Shown: piece after piece, positions 46,109 through 55,333 of the stretch | Position numbering within the stretch: the stretch's first letter is position 1 | How the letters are laid out: every line of letters begins with the position of its first letter | Assembly (NCBI RefSeq): GCF_016808335.1 | Contig: NC_053141.1 | Span: 28,253,581-28,317,580, forward strand | Origin: Panicum virgatum | Lineage: Eukaryota > Streptophyta > Magnoliopsida > Poales > Poaceae | DNA length: 64,000 nt | Reading direction: 5' to 3' | Notes under the pieces: generated by a model | Told to the model about the DNA's origin: nothing | The model's database searches: none | What the model saw: the letters and a program-made list of their open reading frames with translations, nothing else | Position numbers and translations under genes: made by a program

Positions 46109-46141
46109 GACCCTACCCCCTTAAAGAAATCTCGTCCCGAG
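46109..46141 (-). promoter_or_regulatory. Pre-PPT box and polypurine tract of the chromovirus derivative
   Basis: On the - strand CTCGGGACGAG (46141-46131) is followed by ATTTCTTTAAGGGGGTAGG and the LTR start. Both spacing and sequence match the Tekay and Athila-1 sites. Confidence 0.75.
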
Positions 46142-46153
46142 ATTCTGGGTTGG

Positions 46154-47332
46154 CTAGCAAAGAGATCCGGGTATATCCTCATCATCTCTTCTTCCTTCTT
46201 CTGGCAAGTCCTCCGAAAAGACATCCGAGACTTCAGATACCACGCGAATACCATCCGTGGGTCTAGCCTCTATCTGATGAAGAAAACCATAAGGCTCCGT
46301 AGCACTGACCGTAACCTCTTGGTCATCGGATGCTGACAAGTGAACTGTCCGCTGAGCACAATCAATACGGACTCCCCATCTGGTAAGGGTCTCCATGCCC
46401 AAAATCACATCTATCTCTGAGGAATCAATGACGATCAAACCAGTGCGGAATTCTGCCCCCCTTATGACAATACTAACTCTGGAGCATATAGAGCATGTGT
46501 GTATCTGGCCCCCAGGTGAGGTAACTACCATAGCTGTCCTCATACACGAAACTGGTATACGATGCTGCTCGGCAAATGACTTGGAAATGAAAGAATGAGT
46601 AGCACCAGTATCGAAAAGCACCATAGCTGGATAAGAGTTGACCATGAATGTACCAATAACCACGTTAGAAGCCTCGGCTGCTGACTCGGCCGTCACGTGG
46701 TTCACCTTCCCCTGTCGTGGCACCCTGGGTTGGGCTGGGCGCCCCTGCTGTCCTGCCTGCCGTGGAGCCTGAGGTGCTGGACAACTTTTAGCATAATGAC
46801 CTTTTTGCCCGCATTTGTAGCACATGCGGTGGTGGTGAATGGTGTTACTTGGTTGACCTCCCTGTGAACTTATCTTCACATCTTGCATTATTTCTGCTGC
46901 TTGCTCTTTGGACTCCTTGCGACCGCGTGGCTGGATCACATTCATAGTGATAGTCAACCCATCAACATAATCATAGAGTGCTTGGTTCCTGACCTGTGTA
47001 TCTCTAGAGCATTCATGATCCTTTCTCTTCTGGATAGTCTGTAGCTCATCGACCGATGGACCGTCGAGGAAAAGGGAATCCTCTGTCAGCTGCTCTTGAT
47101 GAGACCTCTTTCTCTTCGTACCGGAGAACAACCTCTGGTTCCTCCTAATTGTAGCTTCATCTTCAGTCGCACGAGCTTGACGACAAGGAACGCCATAGAA
47201 TTGACAATACGGGCAAGCTTTCTCACCATCACCCATTGCACTGACTCCAAGGTCTTTTTGTTCTGCCGACATCTGAGCTGGGATAAAAGGAAGATACATA
47301 TTGGTAAGGTCAAGGAAGAGAGAAAACTCCAT
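46154..47332 (-). CDS. Gag C-terminus and aspartic protease of the chromovirus derivative, with unusual N-terminal segment
   Basis: This 392-codon open frame has a CCHC zinc knuckle (CYKCGQKGHYAKSC, about residues 172-185). It is followed by a complete protease ([33 protein letters not shown]) and ends soon after EVSDVFSEDLP, exactly where RT should start. The N-terminal ~130 residues (including CPYCQFYGVPCRQARATEDEATIRRNQRLF) do not look like chromovirus Gag to me and could be captured sequence. The frame is open despite the age of the surrounding element. Whether it is expressed is unknown. Confidence 0.7.
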   Translation of the reverse strand: MEFSLFLDLTNMYLPFIPAQMSAEQKDLGVSAMGDGEKACPYCQFYGVPCRQARATEDEATIRRNQRLFSGTKRKRSHQEQLTEDSLFLDGPSVDELQTIQKRKDHECSRDTQVRNQALYDYVDGLTITMNVIQPRGRKESKEQAAEIMQDVKISSQGGQPSNTIHHHRMCYKCGQKGHYAKSCPAPQAPRQAGQQGRPAQPRVPRQGKVNHVTAESAAEASNVVIGTFMVNSYPAMVLFDTGATHSFISKSFAEQHRIPVSCMRTAMVVTSPGGQIHTCSICSRVSIVIRGAEFRTGLIVIDSSEIDVILGMETLTRWGVRIDCAQRTVHLSASDDQEVTVSATEPYGFLHQIEARPTDGIRVVSEVSDVFSEDLPEEGRRDDEDIPGSLC

Positions 47333-49378
47333 TATTTAAGGCTCTATCCCATTTAGACAACACTGCACAGGCATTACTGCTGATAACTCCAGATAAATGT
47401 CACATAAATCTGGGAAAAAGGAACTAGAGCATAACTCTTCTGTTTCTTCTGAGAGATTTTCAACTTCTCTTGTACTAAATATAGGCCGGGGTGTCACATC
47501 TTCAAACATCCCCACGGCCAAGGTGTCACCGGACCCGACGGTACGTACCGTCTCGACGCTCCAGTCACCAGCAGAGACAGGCGCATCCTTCAGTGCCTCG
47601 GTCTCCACCCCACCCTTGCCTCCTGATACATCGCCCACAGGGATAACAACCTTCGGGTAAGTTACCCTCGGGGCCTTGGCGGCAGGGCCTCGCTCGTCCT
47701 CATCCTCATCCTCATCCTCCGACATAGTACCCATGATACTTGCCAAGCGCCTCCTCTTCACCGCGGGTATTTCCTTCACATGAAGCCTCATTGTAGCGCT
47801 TGCAATGCCCAGGACGGTACCGGAACCTGCGCGCATAGTACCATATTCATCATAAAGATCACCGAGCGACCACACAACACCCCTACCACCCCAGCCTTCT
47901 CCTCCCTCGGTCTTTCGTAACTCCTTCATGAAAGAAACAGTACCGAAGCCATCGGTGCCGGCAACATTAGCACGCGCGTCCCCGACCTTCCTTTTCTTCT
48001 TCTCGGCTCGGGCGACCGCAACCTTCGTGGACGAAGGCTTCACGGAGGACGACGCCGGAGGCTTCAAAGTCGCCTCGCTCTCCAGCACCTTTTTCAGGCC
48101 AACTTTGGAGCCCTCGCCCTTCGCTTTCCCCTTCCCCTTCTCCTTTGCAGGCAACTCAGAGCCAATATTTCCAACCCCCTGCCCGCGACGCACAGGGGGC
48201 AGAGGTACCGAACGAGCCTCGTAGGCCACTTTCATCTCCTCGAAGGAACAATTGATGCGGCTCCCATGCTTGCATACGGCCATAAAAGAATCATACTCTT
48301 TTTGGTTCCAGGGCCCAATAAGATTGCAAGCATCCCTCTCCACCTCCGAAACAATGGCATGATCGCTCAGGCCCTCGGGCTTCTTAAGCTCAAACACCGG
48401 GCACTCTATCTCATAGGCTAAACAACCAAACTTCACCTTCTTTAGCTCTAAGGGGCCCCAGCCGTGAGACAGTGGCCATATCTTGGCCGCAACAAACTCC
48501 TCTACTATGTCTCGACCTCCGCACACCCGGCTGGCGGAGGTAAACGCCCCTACGCAAGAGCTGAACCCTAGGGCAACCCTGTTGAACCCAGGCTGATAAG
48601 TATGTTCAAAAGCTTCGATATCTGCAGCCAATGGGTAGAAAACCTCCAAAGGAGACTCCGGCTTCGAAAACCCGATCTTTGCATAAAACCAATACTTAAC
48701 CCAGCCATCCTCTCACTTGTTCTTGTGGGCAGTAGAAAGCTCAATTCGAACTAGCTTAGCTTTCTTATTATTCTTCCGAGGCACGAACGTACAGCAAGCA
48801 TTCTGTGCCTCGCTGGGTTCGGTCTCACCCTCTTCAAGAATCTTACGGTCCTGGCAGTGAAGTTCGAACAATCTAGAAAAACCGTCCGCCGATACCTCTC
48901 CCCCGAAGGTCCGAACTGCCCACAAGAACTTTGACAGCTGAACCATGGCGTTAGGGGTGAGGTGGTGAAGCTTTACATTGAAGGGCGCCAGGAGTGAGGG
49001 AACAACGGGATCCACAGGCAGCCTTAGGCCAGCAGTAAAAAAATCTCTAAAAACAATAACCTCCCCTTCCTTCGAGGCAGGTGTGATCTCCCCTTCCGGG
49101 GGCCTGCAGTCCCCCTCCTTAAAGTAACCCTTCGAAATATAAAACTCGATAGTGTTCTGGGAAACTACCGAGGGCCCAAGGACCAGAGTCTTACACTTTT
49201 CTAGCGCCACCAAGTCTGAAATGCTTGCAGAGACCTCGGATGTGTTGCCCCCAAAGACAGCTTGCACTGCCTCGGGTACTTCCCCCTTGGGCCGACTCGC
49301 AGAAGTGTCAGCTCCATGATCTGCACTTCGTGTAATCCTCATTATGTTAACCATGGCTGAAAGAAACAAGCAAAGCAC

Positions 49379-49837
49379 AAATTGTAAGATAGACCGAACC
49401 TTCGATAAGACTTGCAGTTTGTTTTATCCGAGCCATACTCACAACAAGACGAACCTTCGATACGAGAGCAGGAAGCAAGTTCTACCCCCAACCAAACAAA
49501 GAACCTTCGCAAAGAAGAACACGAAAAGCTCAACGAATCAAGCAACAACACGTGTCAGAGACCGAAAAGCAAGCGAAGGTTGGCAAAGGCTCGGAAGGCA
49601 CGCCCTTTTCACCCCCCTCACCCTCACCTTTTATAGGCACGGTAAAACTGTACAGTAACCCGGCGTCAAAACCAAGAAAAAGTTGAACCGACGCCCAATC
49701 AAACTTCGCCACGTCAATGCTCCACCCCACTCATAACCGCCGAAACTGAGGTGAAGCATTGACATGCGATTGGGAGACGTTTTCTCCAGAGGTTATTATG
49801 CGAATCCTGGTCGCCGGCCGAAAGGCTGCTTCCCCCA
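49379..49837 (-). promoter_or_regulatory. Upstream region and TATA box of the Tat-A antisense gene
   Basis: On the - strand TATAAAAGG occurs at 49635-49627, about 270 bp before ATG 49354, with a possible splice acceptor (TTTCTTTCAG) directly before the ATG. The region holds several AACCTTCG/CGAAGGTT motifs. It is bounded on the right by the Tat-A polypurine tract. Confidence 0.5.
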
Positions 49838-50444
49838 GCGAGGGGCTACTGTTGGGGATCGCTACCTCCGGGGGTTATATACCCGAAGGTTATGAGCACA
49901 ACGGCAGCTGATACTAACCCCCTTAACCTTCGGATGGCTTTTGGAATATCTTTACTGTTTCACAGGTCAAAGCCTTCGCTCGAAGCCTATGACCCACGGA
50001 GGTTGCTCGATCGAAGGTTACCACACCACGTATAAGCCATGGACGAGAACACTGAAGACCTTCGGTCCCAAGCAGGCGGGACTGCCCAGAGGACGGAATG
50101 CCCCGGGGCCTCCGGGAACCTTCAGAGGATCAGAAGAGGCGTGTCGATTACGATTCGGAGAAAACTTGCGTGGCGTAAACGACTGTTCAACCGCGAAGGA
50201 TGAAAAGACTAGTCTAGGACTCCAAAAGTGCTGACATAAGGTGCAAATGTATGGGCAAAAATGTAAATGTACCGCGTGGGTTGGGGGTATAAATACCCCC
50301 AGTTTTCTACACTATAACAACTTTTTGATCGTTGAAAAAAGCTCACTTTGAGTTACTATCCGAAGGTTTTTGAGTATTTTGTCCCTTTTGTATTGCCATG
50401 CCTGTTCCGCGTCCTAGCAACCTTCGGGTGCGAAGATTCCAACA
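49838..50444 (+). repeat. Tat-A polypurine tract and 3' LTR
   Basis: The sequence GCGAGGGGCTAC (49838-49849) precedes an LTR of 595 bp (49850-50444) that begins TGTTGGGGATC and ends GATTCCAACA. TATAAATA at 50288-50295 sits in the palindromic GGGGGTATAAATACCCCC. About eight AACCTTCG/CGAAGGTT-type motifs are scattered through it. The expected right target duplication is GTCAC (50445-50449); its partner is outside the window. Confidence 0.88.
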
Positions 50445-50649
50445 GTCACCACCACCCACCATGGCCGCCACCTAAGCTCACCGTCACCCGCACCTAGTCA
50501 CTACCCTGCTACCACCACCTCGCCGCCACCCCGCGCCCAGCAGAGCAAGGGGACCAAGGAGGCGGCGGCGCCCAGTAGCAACGCCGCGAACGCCACCACC
50601 ACCATGCCTAAATACTGTGAGGCTTTTGAAAGTTCAACTCGTGCTTGAT
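50445..50649. other. GC-rich flanking DNA between the Tat-A LTR and a hAT-like MITE
   Basis: The sequence has repeated Cys/Ala/Pro-type triplets (CACCACC, GCCGCC) and may be a remnant of a gene 5' region. I see no convincing ORF. Confidence 0.4.
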
Positions 50650-51175
50650 CAGGGGTGTCCCTGGGCCCATGCGGGCCGTGCGACCGCACAGGGCCGCCAA
50701 ATTTGAAGGGCCCCCAAAATATGAAGTATACCTTATGTATAGTAATATAAGAGGCTTCAATTTCATTAATTTATAGTCCAATTTGTAGCAAAACGAGGTC
50801 CAAATTGCACCCAGAAGTCACATCATATTGTCGATCATCCGAATCGCAGAGCCTTCCGCTCGGCGGCCGCGGCGGCGCTCGACTCGATCACCGACACCGA
50901 AGGCAAAACTGACACCGCTTCCTCTCCTATTACGCACTGACAGTCGTGCCTCAGCCTCGTGGAGGTGGAGCGGCCTCGTGCCTGGCAGTCGCAGTGTCGA
51001 CACGCCAATGCCGACGCCAGTTGTCAGGTGCACCGCTACGGGCCACGGCCACAGGAGCCTAGACGCCAAGCATCGTGTTATTTTTCATATTTCATCATCT
51101 AATTATATGTTGTCGGGCCACTAGGGCCCATCTTAATATTTTGCATTGGACCCCGGTTTGGCCGGGACGCCCCTG
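50650..51175. mobile_element. hAT-like non-autonomous DNA transposon (526 bp)
   Basis: The terminal inverted repeats are CAGGGGTGTCCC and GGGACGCCCCTG. They are flanked on both sides by GCTTGAT (50643-50649 and 51176-51182). The CAGGG terminus and a 7-8 bp duplication fit the hAT superfamily. The interior has no transposase; it includes a GC-rich block with weak open frames. Confidence 0.8.
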
Positions 51176-51269
51176 GCTTGATAGTTCAATTATTTCGACT
51201 ACTATTCCTTATTATCAGATCAAGAGACCAGAAAAATAAACTGAAACAAGCAAAACAAAGATGATAATT

Positions 51270-52491
51270 GAGAGAATTGCCTATTTAACACTCGAAATAG
51301 TGGAACTTGCCTATTTAACACTCAAACTTAAAATCTTATCTATATGTCCTCAAGTTGAGTTTTTGTTGCCTATTTGACACTCTTGTTATGTTCTGTTAGC
51401 AGCACCATTAAGTTTGGTCGCCGACATGCTGGCACGCGACTTGCTATAGTGGGCGACCCAAGGGCGCGAGTGCAGTGGGCGGCGGCGGCGAATACTCACC
51501 GGCCTGCGGGGTCTCTGGCAACAAAGATGGCATGGTGAAGTTCAGGGAGATGAGGCGCATATCATGATGCTGGTAGCGCACTGTGAACGCGTCAGCGGTG
51601 AGCGAGCGCCTTGCGGGCGGCTGTGGCAGGCCAGCAGCTGTGGTGGCGAACGGCCAGCGAACGCGCTGGAGTAGAGTGAGCATGGGAATCCATTCCCGAC
51701 TTTGGTAGGGGTGGAAAGAGGGCGGAGGAGGAGACTCACTGTGCAGGGTCGACGGCAGCCATTGAGGCCCAAGCGGCGTAGCCGCACAGGGGCCCCACAA
51801 GAAGGAGGCTCCGAGCGGCGGTGGGCTGGGGACGTTGGCGGGGGCGTGTGGGGGTTACTGGCCGGAGGAATCCGGTGGAGGTGGCCCCACCGCAGCGAAG
51901 TCCAGCCGGCGGCGGCTCTGCCCTCGAGCAAAGCAGAGCGAGGGGTGGCAATGGGGTTCGATGGTGGCGGTGGTGGCGGCACCGCTCCTTGGTCGCACGC
52001 GCAGCGCGGGCAATGAGAGCGCAGTGGTGGTGGTGCGCGGGCGTGGGCATGCGGTGGTGGTATCGCAGTAGCGGGGTGCTGTGCCATGATCGGCTTGGTT
52101 GGAGGGCGGCGACACGGCTTGCCCGCTAAAGCAGAGCAGAGCCGAGCGGTGTGGAGCTGGCGAGGAAGGCGCTCGGGAGGCTAGCAGCAAGGATAAGGCC
52201 GACCTGGGGCCACAAATGCGCTGTGATGGCGAGCGCACTGGCAGCGGGCGAGCTCGACCACTCGGTGGTGGTGAACGACAGCATCAAACAGAAGCTCGAA
52301 ACAGGTGTGCCGATGCTTATCGGTGGTGGATGAGCAGAGAAGAGAAAATGCCTCCATCTCGCTAACAGAACATAGCGGGAGTGTCAAATAGCCAATAAAA
52401 ACTCAACTTGTGGATATATAGACAAGATTTTAAGTTTGAATGTCAAATAGGCAAGTCCCATTATTTCTAGTGTCAAATAGGGAATTTTCTC
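51270..52491. mobile_element. Long-TIR DNA transposon, MULE-like, with GC-rich cargo (Pack-MULE candidate)
   Basis: Inverted repeats of about 131 bp each (51270-51400 and 52361-52491) flank ~960 bp of strongly GC-rich DNA. Each TIR holds three copies of GCCTATTTRACACTC. Long TIRs with a GC-rich, gene-like interior are typical of Pack-MULEs. The candidate 9-bp flanks (ATGATAATT and ATTGAACTA) do not match well, so the superfamily call is tentative. The interior frames, for example 52199-52333 ending QKLETGVPMLIGGG, look like host exon pieces but I do not recognise the parent gene. Confidence 0.65.
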
Positions 52492-52774
52492 ATTGAACTA
52501 CAGATTGGCTAAATGCACATAAATACACTCAATATTAAAGTTTCTGATATTTCTTTTTACCTAGGAACCAAATGAGAAGAAAATAAAACTCAAAACAAAT
52601 CAAGATAGATGCATCATATATAAAAATGCATGCTCTCAGCTTCAGTCTAAACAGAAGATTGTGCAAACAATTATCTGTTCATTGAAGTATGCATAGTAGA
52701 AAAGTAGAAATTATCACCAATGAGTAATATGCAGTCAAATAATTAACATGAATGAGTCGTGTGTGTATGGTTTT

Positions 52775-52777
<3 letters not shown>

Positions 52778-52859
<82 letters not shown>

Positions 52860-52860
52860 C
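52778..52860. repeat. (TA)n microsatellite
   Basis: It is a nearly pure AT dinucleotide run with a single G interruption near its right end. The flanks 52492-52777 and 52861-52896 are A/T-rich DNA in which I see no gene. Confidence 0.97.
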
Positions 52861-52899
52861 TTTTCTTTTTCATAGATAAATTTGCGTTACCAAATGTAA

Positions 52900-53654
52900 G
52901 GCCTCGTTTGGATCAAAGGAAAAATGGAGGAATTTTGTAGGATTTGAATCCTATAGGAAATTTTTCTAGGGCTCCTTTGTGTCTATCTCTCTCTTCTCAT
53001 TCCTATGTTTCATGCAAAGGATCCAATCTAGTAACTTTCCTATGTTTTTTTTAGAGTTTTAGGAGCCAAGCTCCCGGTCTAAATTGATGAAAAGACGAAG
53101 ACAGTTTACAGCACCAGTTCGGCTTACCACCAAGGCAGCCAACAGAGGTTTACAACCCAACAACAGTAAGACAGGCGACACCAAAGCTAGAGTAAGACAA
53201 GGCTAACGGAAGGGCAGTGGCACAAAACCTCGTCACTGTCACCAGCACAGACACTTGCACAAAATTTCTTCAGGTCCTCAGGCCTCCGCATGGCAGATCA
53301 AGCTTCCTCAGCACCGCCCATCAGCAGTACACCTTCACAAAGTTCCTTCAATTCTTCTGGCATGAGCTTCGGCTCCCAGCTGTAGTCAGAGAGCTTCCAG
53401 AGGGATAGGGACGTCGCCGATAGACCGCGCTTCAGCCAGTAATCCTCCCAGGTCTTGATGCAATCTTCCTTAGTTCTTCTACCAAAGAGGATAGGCTGTC
53501 TTTCTGGTTCCCAGGACACAGAATTATCCAATTCTGAAGTGTCCCAGCAACTTTCCTATGTTTTACATCCCATAGGATTCAAGATGGCATGACACTCTAA
53601 TCCTATATTTTTCCTGTTCCTATGTTTTGAAAATCCTTTGTTCCAAAGGAGCCC
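52900..53654. mobile_element. Tourist/Harbinger-type MITE split by a retro-insertion
   Basis: The terminal repeats are GGCCTCGTTTGGATCAAAGG (52900) and, inverted, GGGCTCCTTTGGAACAAAGG (ending 53654). TAA duplications lie at 52897-52899 and 53655-53657. The subterminal AGGATT/CCTATAGG sequences are also complementary. Without the insert at 53049-53548 the MITE is about 255 bp. Confidence 0.82.
53049..53548 (-). mobile_element. Poly(A) retro-insertion (5'-truncated LINE or processed transcript) in the MITE
   Basis: A 16-bp target duplication AACTTTCCTATGTTTT lies at 53033-53048 and 53549-53564. The left end is a T-run, that is a poly(A) tail on the - strand. The - strand carries a 77-codon frame at 53298-53531 (RTKEDCIKTWEDYWLKRGLSA, then LSDYSWEPKLMPEELKEL), followed by ~250 nt of 3' untranslated sequence. 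Long duplication and tail show LINE-machinery insertion. Whether the body is a LINE end or a host mRNA copy is undecided. Confidence 0.78.
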
Positions 53655-53853
53655 TAAAAGATTAAAGGCCAAAATGCACTTTGGTACAACGCGTTTCGCC
53701 GGGCTGCGTCGGAGTGCACCGGCCCGCTCATAAATCCAACCTCTCTGCACCGGAAGCGCACCCGCATTGATATCCCCAGTCGGCGACATCGACCTCTTCG
53801 AGGCACAACCCAGAGCTCGCTTCCAGTAAAACCGCGCCGCCGCGCCTGGTGCC

Positions 53854-54664
53854 ATGAAGAAAAAGATTGCGACCCAACCCGCCGCGCCTGGTGCCTTGCA
53901 GAACCTTCCGCAGGAACTCCTTGAATATATTGCGACCCGCGTCGCCATTAACACAGCGCATCCCATGGAGGACCTCACAAATCTACGGGCCAGCTGCAGA
54001 GAGATGAAAGCGGCGTGCTGTGGCGACGAAGTTGGACGGAGCATCTCACTACACCGGGTGCTGCACCGGCGGGCCAATAACTCGGAGCCACTGTTCTACC
54101 GGCAGAGTATCTCTAGCGTCTCATCACCAACCTCGCTGCCGTCGGCAACCCGGAGGCGTGCTTCAGAGCAGGCATGTCTGCCGTGTTCGTGGAAGGCCGC
54201 GGCACCGTCACGCCGCCGCTCGAGATGCTGCAGCTTGCCGCCCAGTCAGGGGCTCAGGGCATGAAATCGCAAAGTTTGTTTACGCTCTTACTCTCTACAG
54301 GGCTAACACTGGTGCCGCCGCCGACGACGACTATGGCCGGCGGGTGTTGCATGAGATCGATGGCGGGCTGTCGGCGACGACGCATCCACCATCGTTTCAC
54401 AGCGGGAAGTGTGCGCTGCTCCGCGGACAGGCATTGCAGGTGTTGCACGACGACTTGGTGGTGGCCTATGCAGCGAGGCAGCATCTTCCTCCTCTGGCCC
54501 AACCGGTGCGTCGCCAAGACGGGCATGAGTGCGAATGGCATCTCTGTGGCGTCATGGCTGGATGTGCGGAGGGAGTATGGCAGCCGCACGCCCTATATTG
54601 CAGCGAGGATTGTAGGATCTGCGGGGAGTGTAGTAGGTTCCTTGTTGCGGAAGGGTGGGCATGA
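53854..54664 (+). pseudogene. F-box protein pseudogene
   Basis: From ATG 53854 (MKKKIATQPAAPGALQ) the F-box-like segment LQNLPQELLEYIATRVAI ... DLTNLRASCREMKAACCGDEV is read to about 54105. The next homologous block (LITNLAAVGNPEACFRAGMSAVFVEG) is in another frame after an in-frame TAG about 54113. The last block (FVYALTLYRANTGAA, then a Cys/His-rich end with YCSEDCR) is in a third frame. This block order matches a grass F-box family with a C-terminal MYND-like motif, as I remember it. F-box proteins are substrate adaptors of SCF ubiquitin ligases. Two frameshifts and a stop show it is dead. An inexact duplication CGCGCCTGGTGCC lies at its start. Confidence 0.75.
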
Positions 54665-55333
54665 GATAGATCGAGAAAACTTTATTATATGCTACTTTTG
54701 GTACGTGATGCTGATAATTTATGTTTGTGATGGTGTGTTGTGTTTGTGATTAAGTTACACAGTTACAAATCATGTTTCTCGCCGCGCGCGGCCACGCAGC
54801 CATGGCCGCCGCGACCACCTCAGCGTCGCTAGCCGCCGCCTCTGGCTGAACTATCTCCCTTCTCTTTCTCGTCTTATACTCACGTTGGCACCTCGAGGCT
54901 CGTCGGCTTGACGGTTATGACTTCGCCCTTGACGTCGCGTTGGAACGCTGCCGTGTCCGCCGGTTCACGCCGCCGCGCGCGTTCGTTCTTCCTGACGGCA
55001 GCCCCTATCCGACCCGTCTTCGCCATGACCGATTGTTCAGAAGCGTTCTCGGTGAGGTCCTGGTGCTGTCTAGGCCCTCCGTTTAACATCGAATTGTCCT
55101 CAGTGGCCGGCGTATTGGTCGCCGCTCCGCCGTGGCCTCCATGGCCCGCGTGGAGCTCGATAGGAGCCCTAACCCGCTCATCCGATACCATAGATAGCCA
55201 CGCGTGGTTCTGGGACCACCGTGGTGGTCTTCCTGTCGCTAGTTACCTCATCTCCGATGAGATCCTTGCACGCCGGAGTGCCGCCACGCCAGAGGCCTTC
55301 AGGGCTCAAGAACGGTGATTTCTCTTTTTAATC
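54665..55333. other. Unassigned interval, GC-rich at 54780-55315
   Basis: The interval has high GC and partial open frames on the + strand (for example LDGYDFALDVALERC and HAWFWDHRGGLPVASYL in different frames), with several stops. It could be a degraded host gene, possibly part of the same locus as the F-box relic. I cannot identify it and see no intact reading frame. Confidence 0.35.

Larger units (their letters stand above)
44275..47498 (-). mobile_element. Internally deleted, non-autonomous chromovirus derivative
   Basis: The ends are TG (44275) and CA (47498), with a perfect TCTTC target duplication (44270-44274, 47499-47503) inside the Tat-A antisense gene. An LTR of about 1.83 kb occupies 44275-46108 (TGTAACACCC to GGGTGTTACA). 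The adjoining - strand sequence holds the pre-PPT box and AAGGGGGTAGG, so this is the 3' LTR. Next comes Gag-protease coding sequence (46154-47332), with RT, RNase H and integrase missing. The right terminus keeps an LTR-like end (GGGGTGTCACA), but only about 160 bp separate it from the coding part, so the 5' LTR is mostly deleted or replaced. Confidence 0.8.
42124..49354 (-). pseudogene. Tat-A antisense cargo gene: Transposase_28-like N-terminus, coiled-coil C-terminus, intron-containing
   Basis: The first large exon runs from ATG 49354 (MVNIMRITRS) to 47499. It includes FRDFFTAGLRLPVDPVVPSLL and LTPNAMVQLSKFLWAVRTFGG, which match my memory of Transposase_28 (putative gypsy-type transposon protein). 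After a TGA at 48713 (Arg plausible) follow a Lys-rich linker and an acidic DEDEDEDE run. Past the insertion at 44275-47498 the exon resumes at 44274 and ends at a GTAAGT donor (44237). Further exons lie near 44173-44070, then from about 43985 to 43702, resuming at 42916 beyond the TRIM as a long coiled coil. The last exon ends at TAG 42124-42126. The gene runs opposite to Tat-A pol. Exon edges other than the donor are approximate. Confidence 0.75.
1..50444 (+). mobile_element. Tat-A: Tat-lineage Ty3/Gypsy LTR retrotransposon, 5' end outside window, outermost layer of the nest
   Basis: The pieces are gag-protease-RT-RNase H at 1-3655, the remaining archaeal-type RNase H plus integrase at 38980-40579, a tandem array, an antisense gene and a 3' LTR at 49850-50444. 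The split lies exactly at the CGCTG target duplication of Athila-1 (3651-3655 and 38975-38979), and coding resumes in the same domain on the far side. A second RNase H after the pol RNase H, with antisense cargo downstream of pol, is the known Tat/Retand arrangement. The 5' LTR and primer site lie left of the window. The element carries three later insertions in all, and its reading frames are heavily broken. Confidence 0.9.

Noticed and set aside
47336..47480. Last ~50 residues of the 47336-48649 frame as part of the antisense gene
   Set aside because: The TCTTC duplication at 47499-47503 shows that bases left of 47499 belong to the inserted chromovirus derivative; the readthrough is accidental.
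51444..52365. Multiple Pro/Arg-rich frames inside the MULE-like element
   Set aside because: GC-rich cargo gives open frames in all directions; none can be tied to a family.
52679..52940. Ile-Tyr repeat frames
   Set aside because: They are translations of the TA microsatellite.
54908..55318. 136-codon + strand frame as a host gene
   Set aside because: Possible homologous-looking pieces are in different frames and no family is recognised; kept only as an unassigned GC-rich interval.
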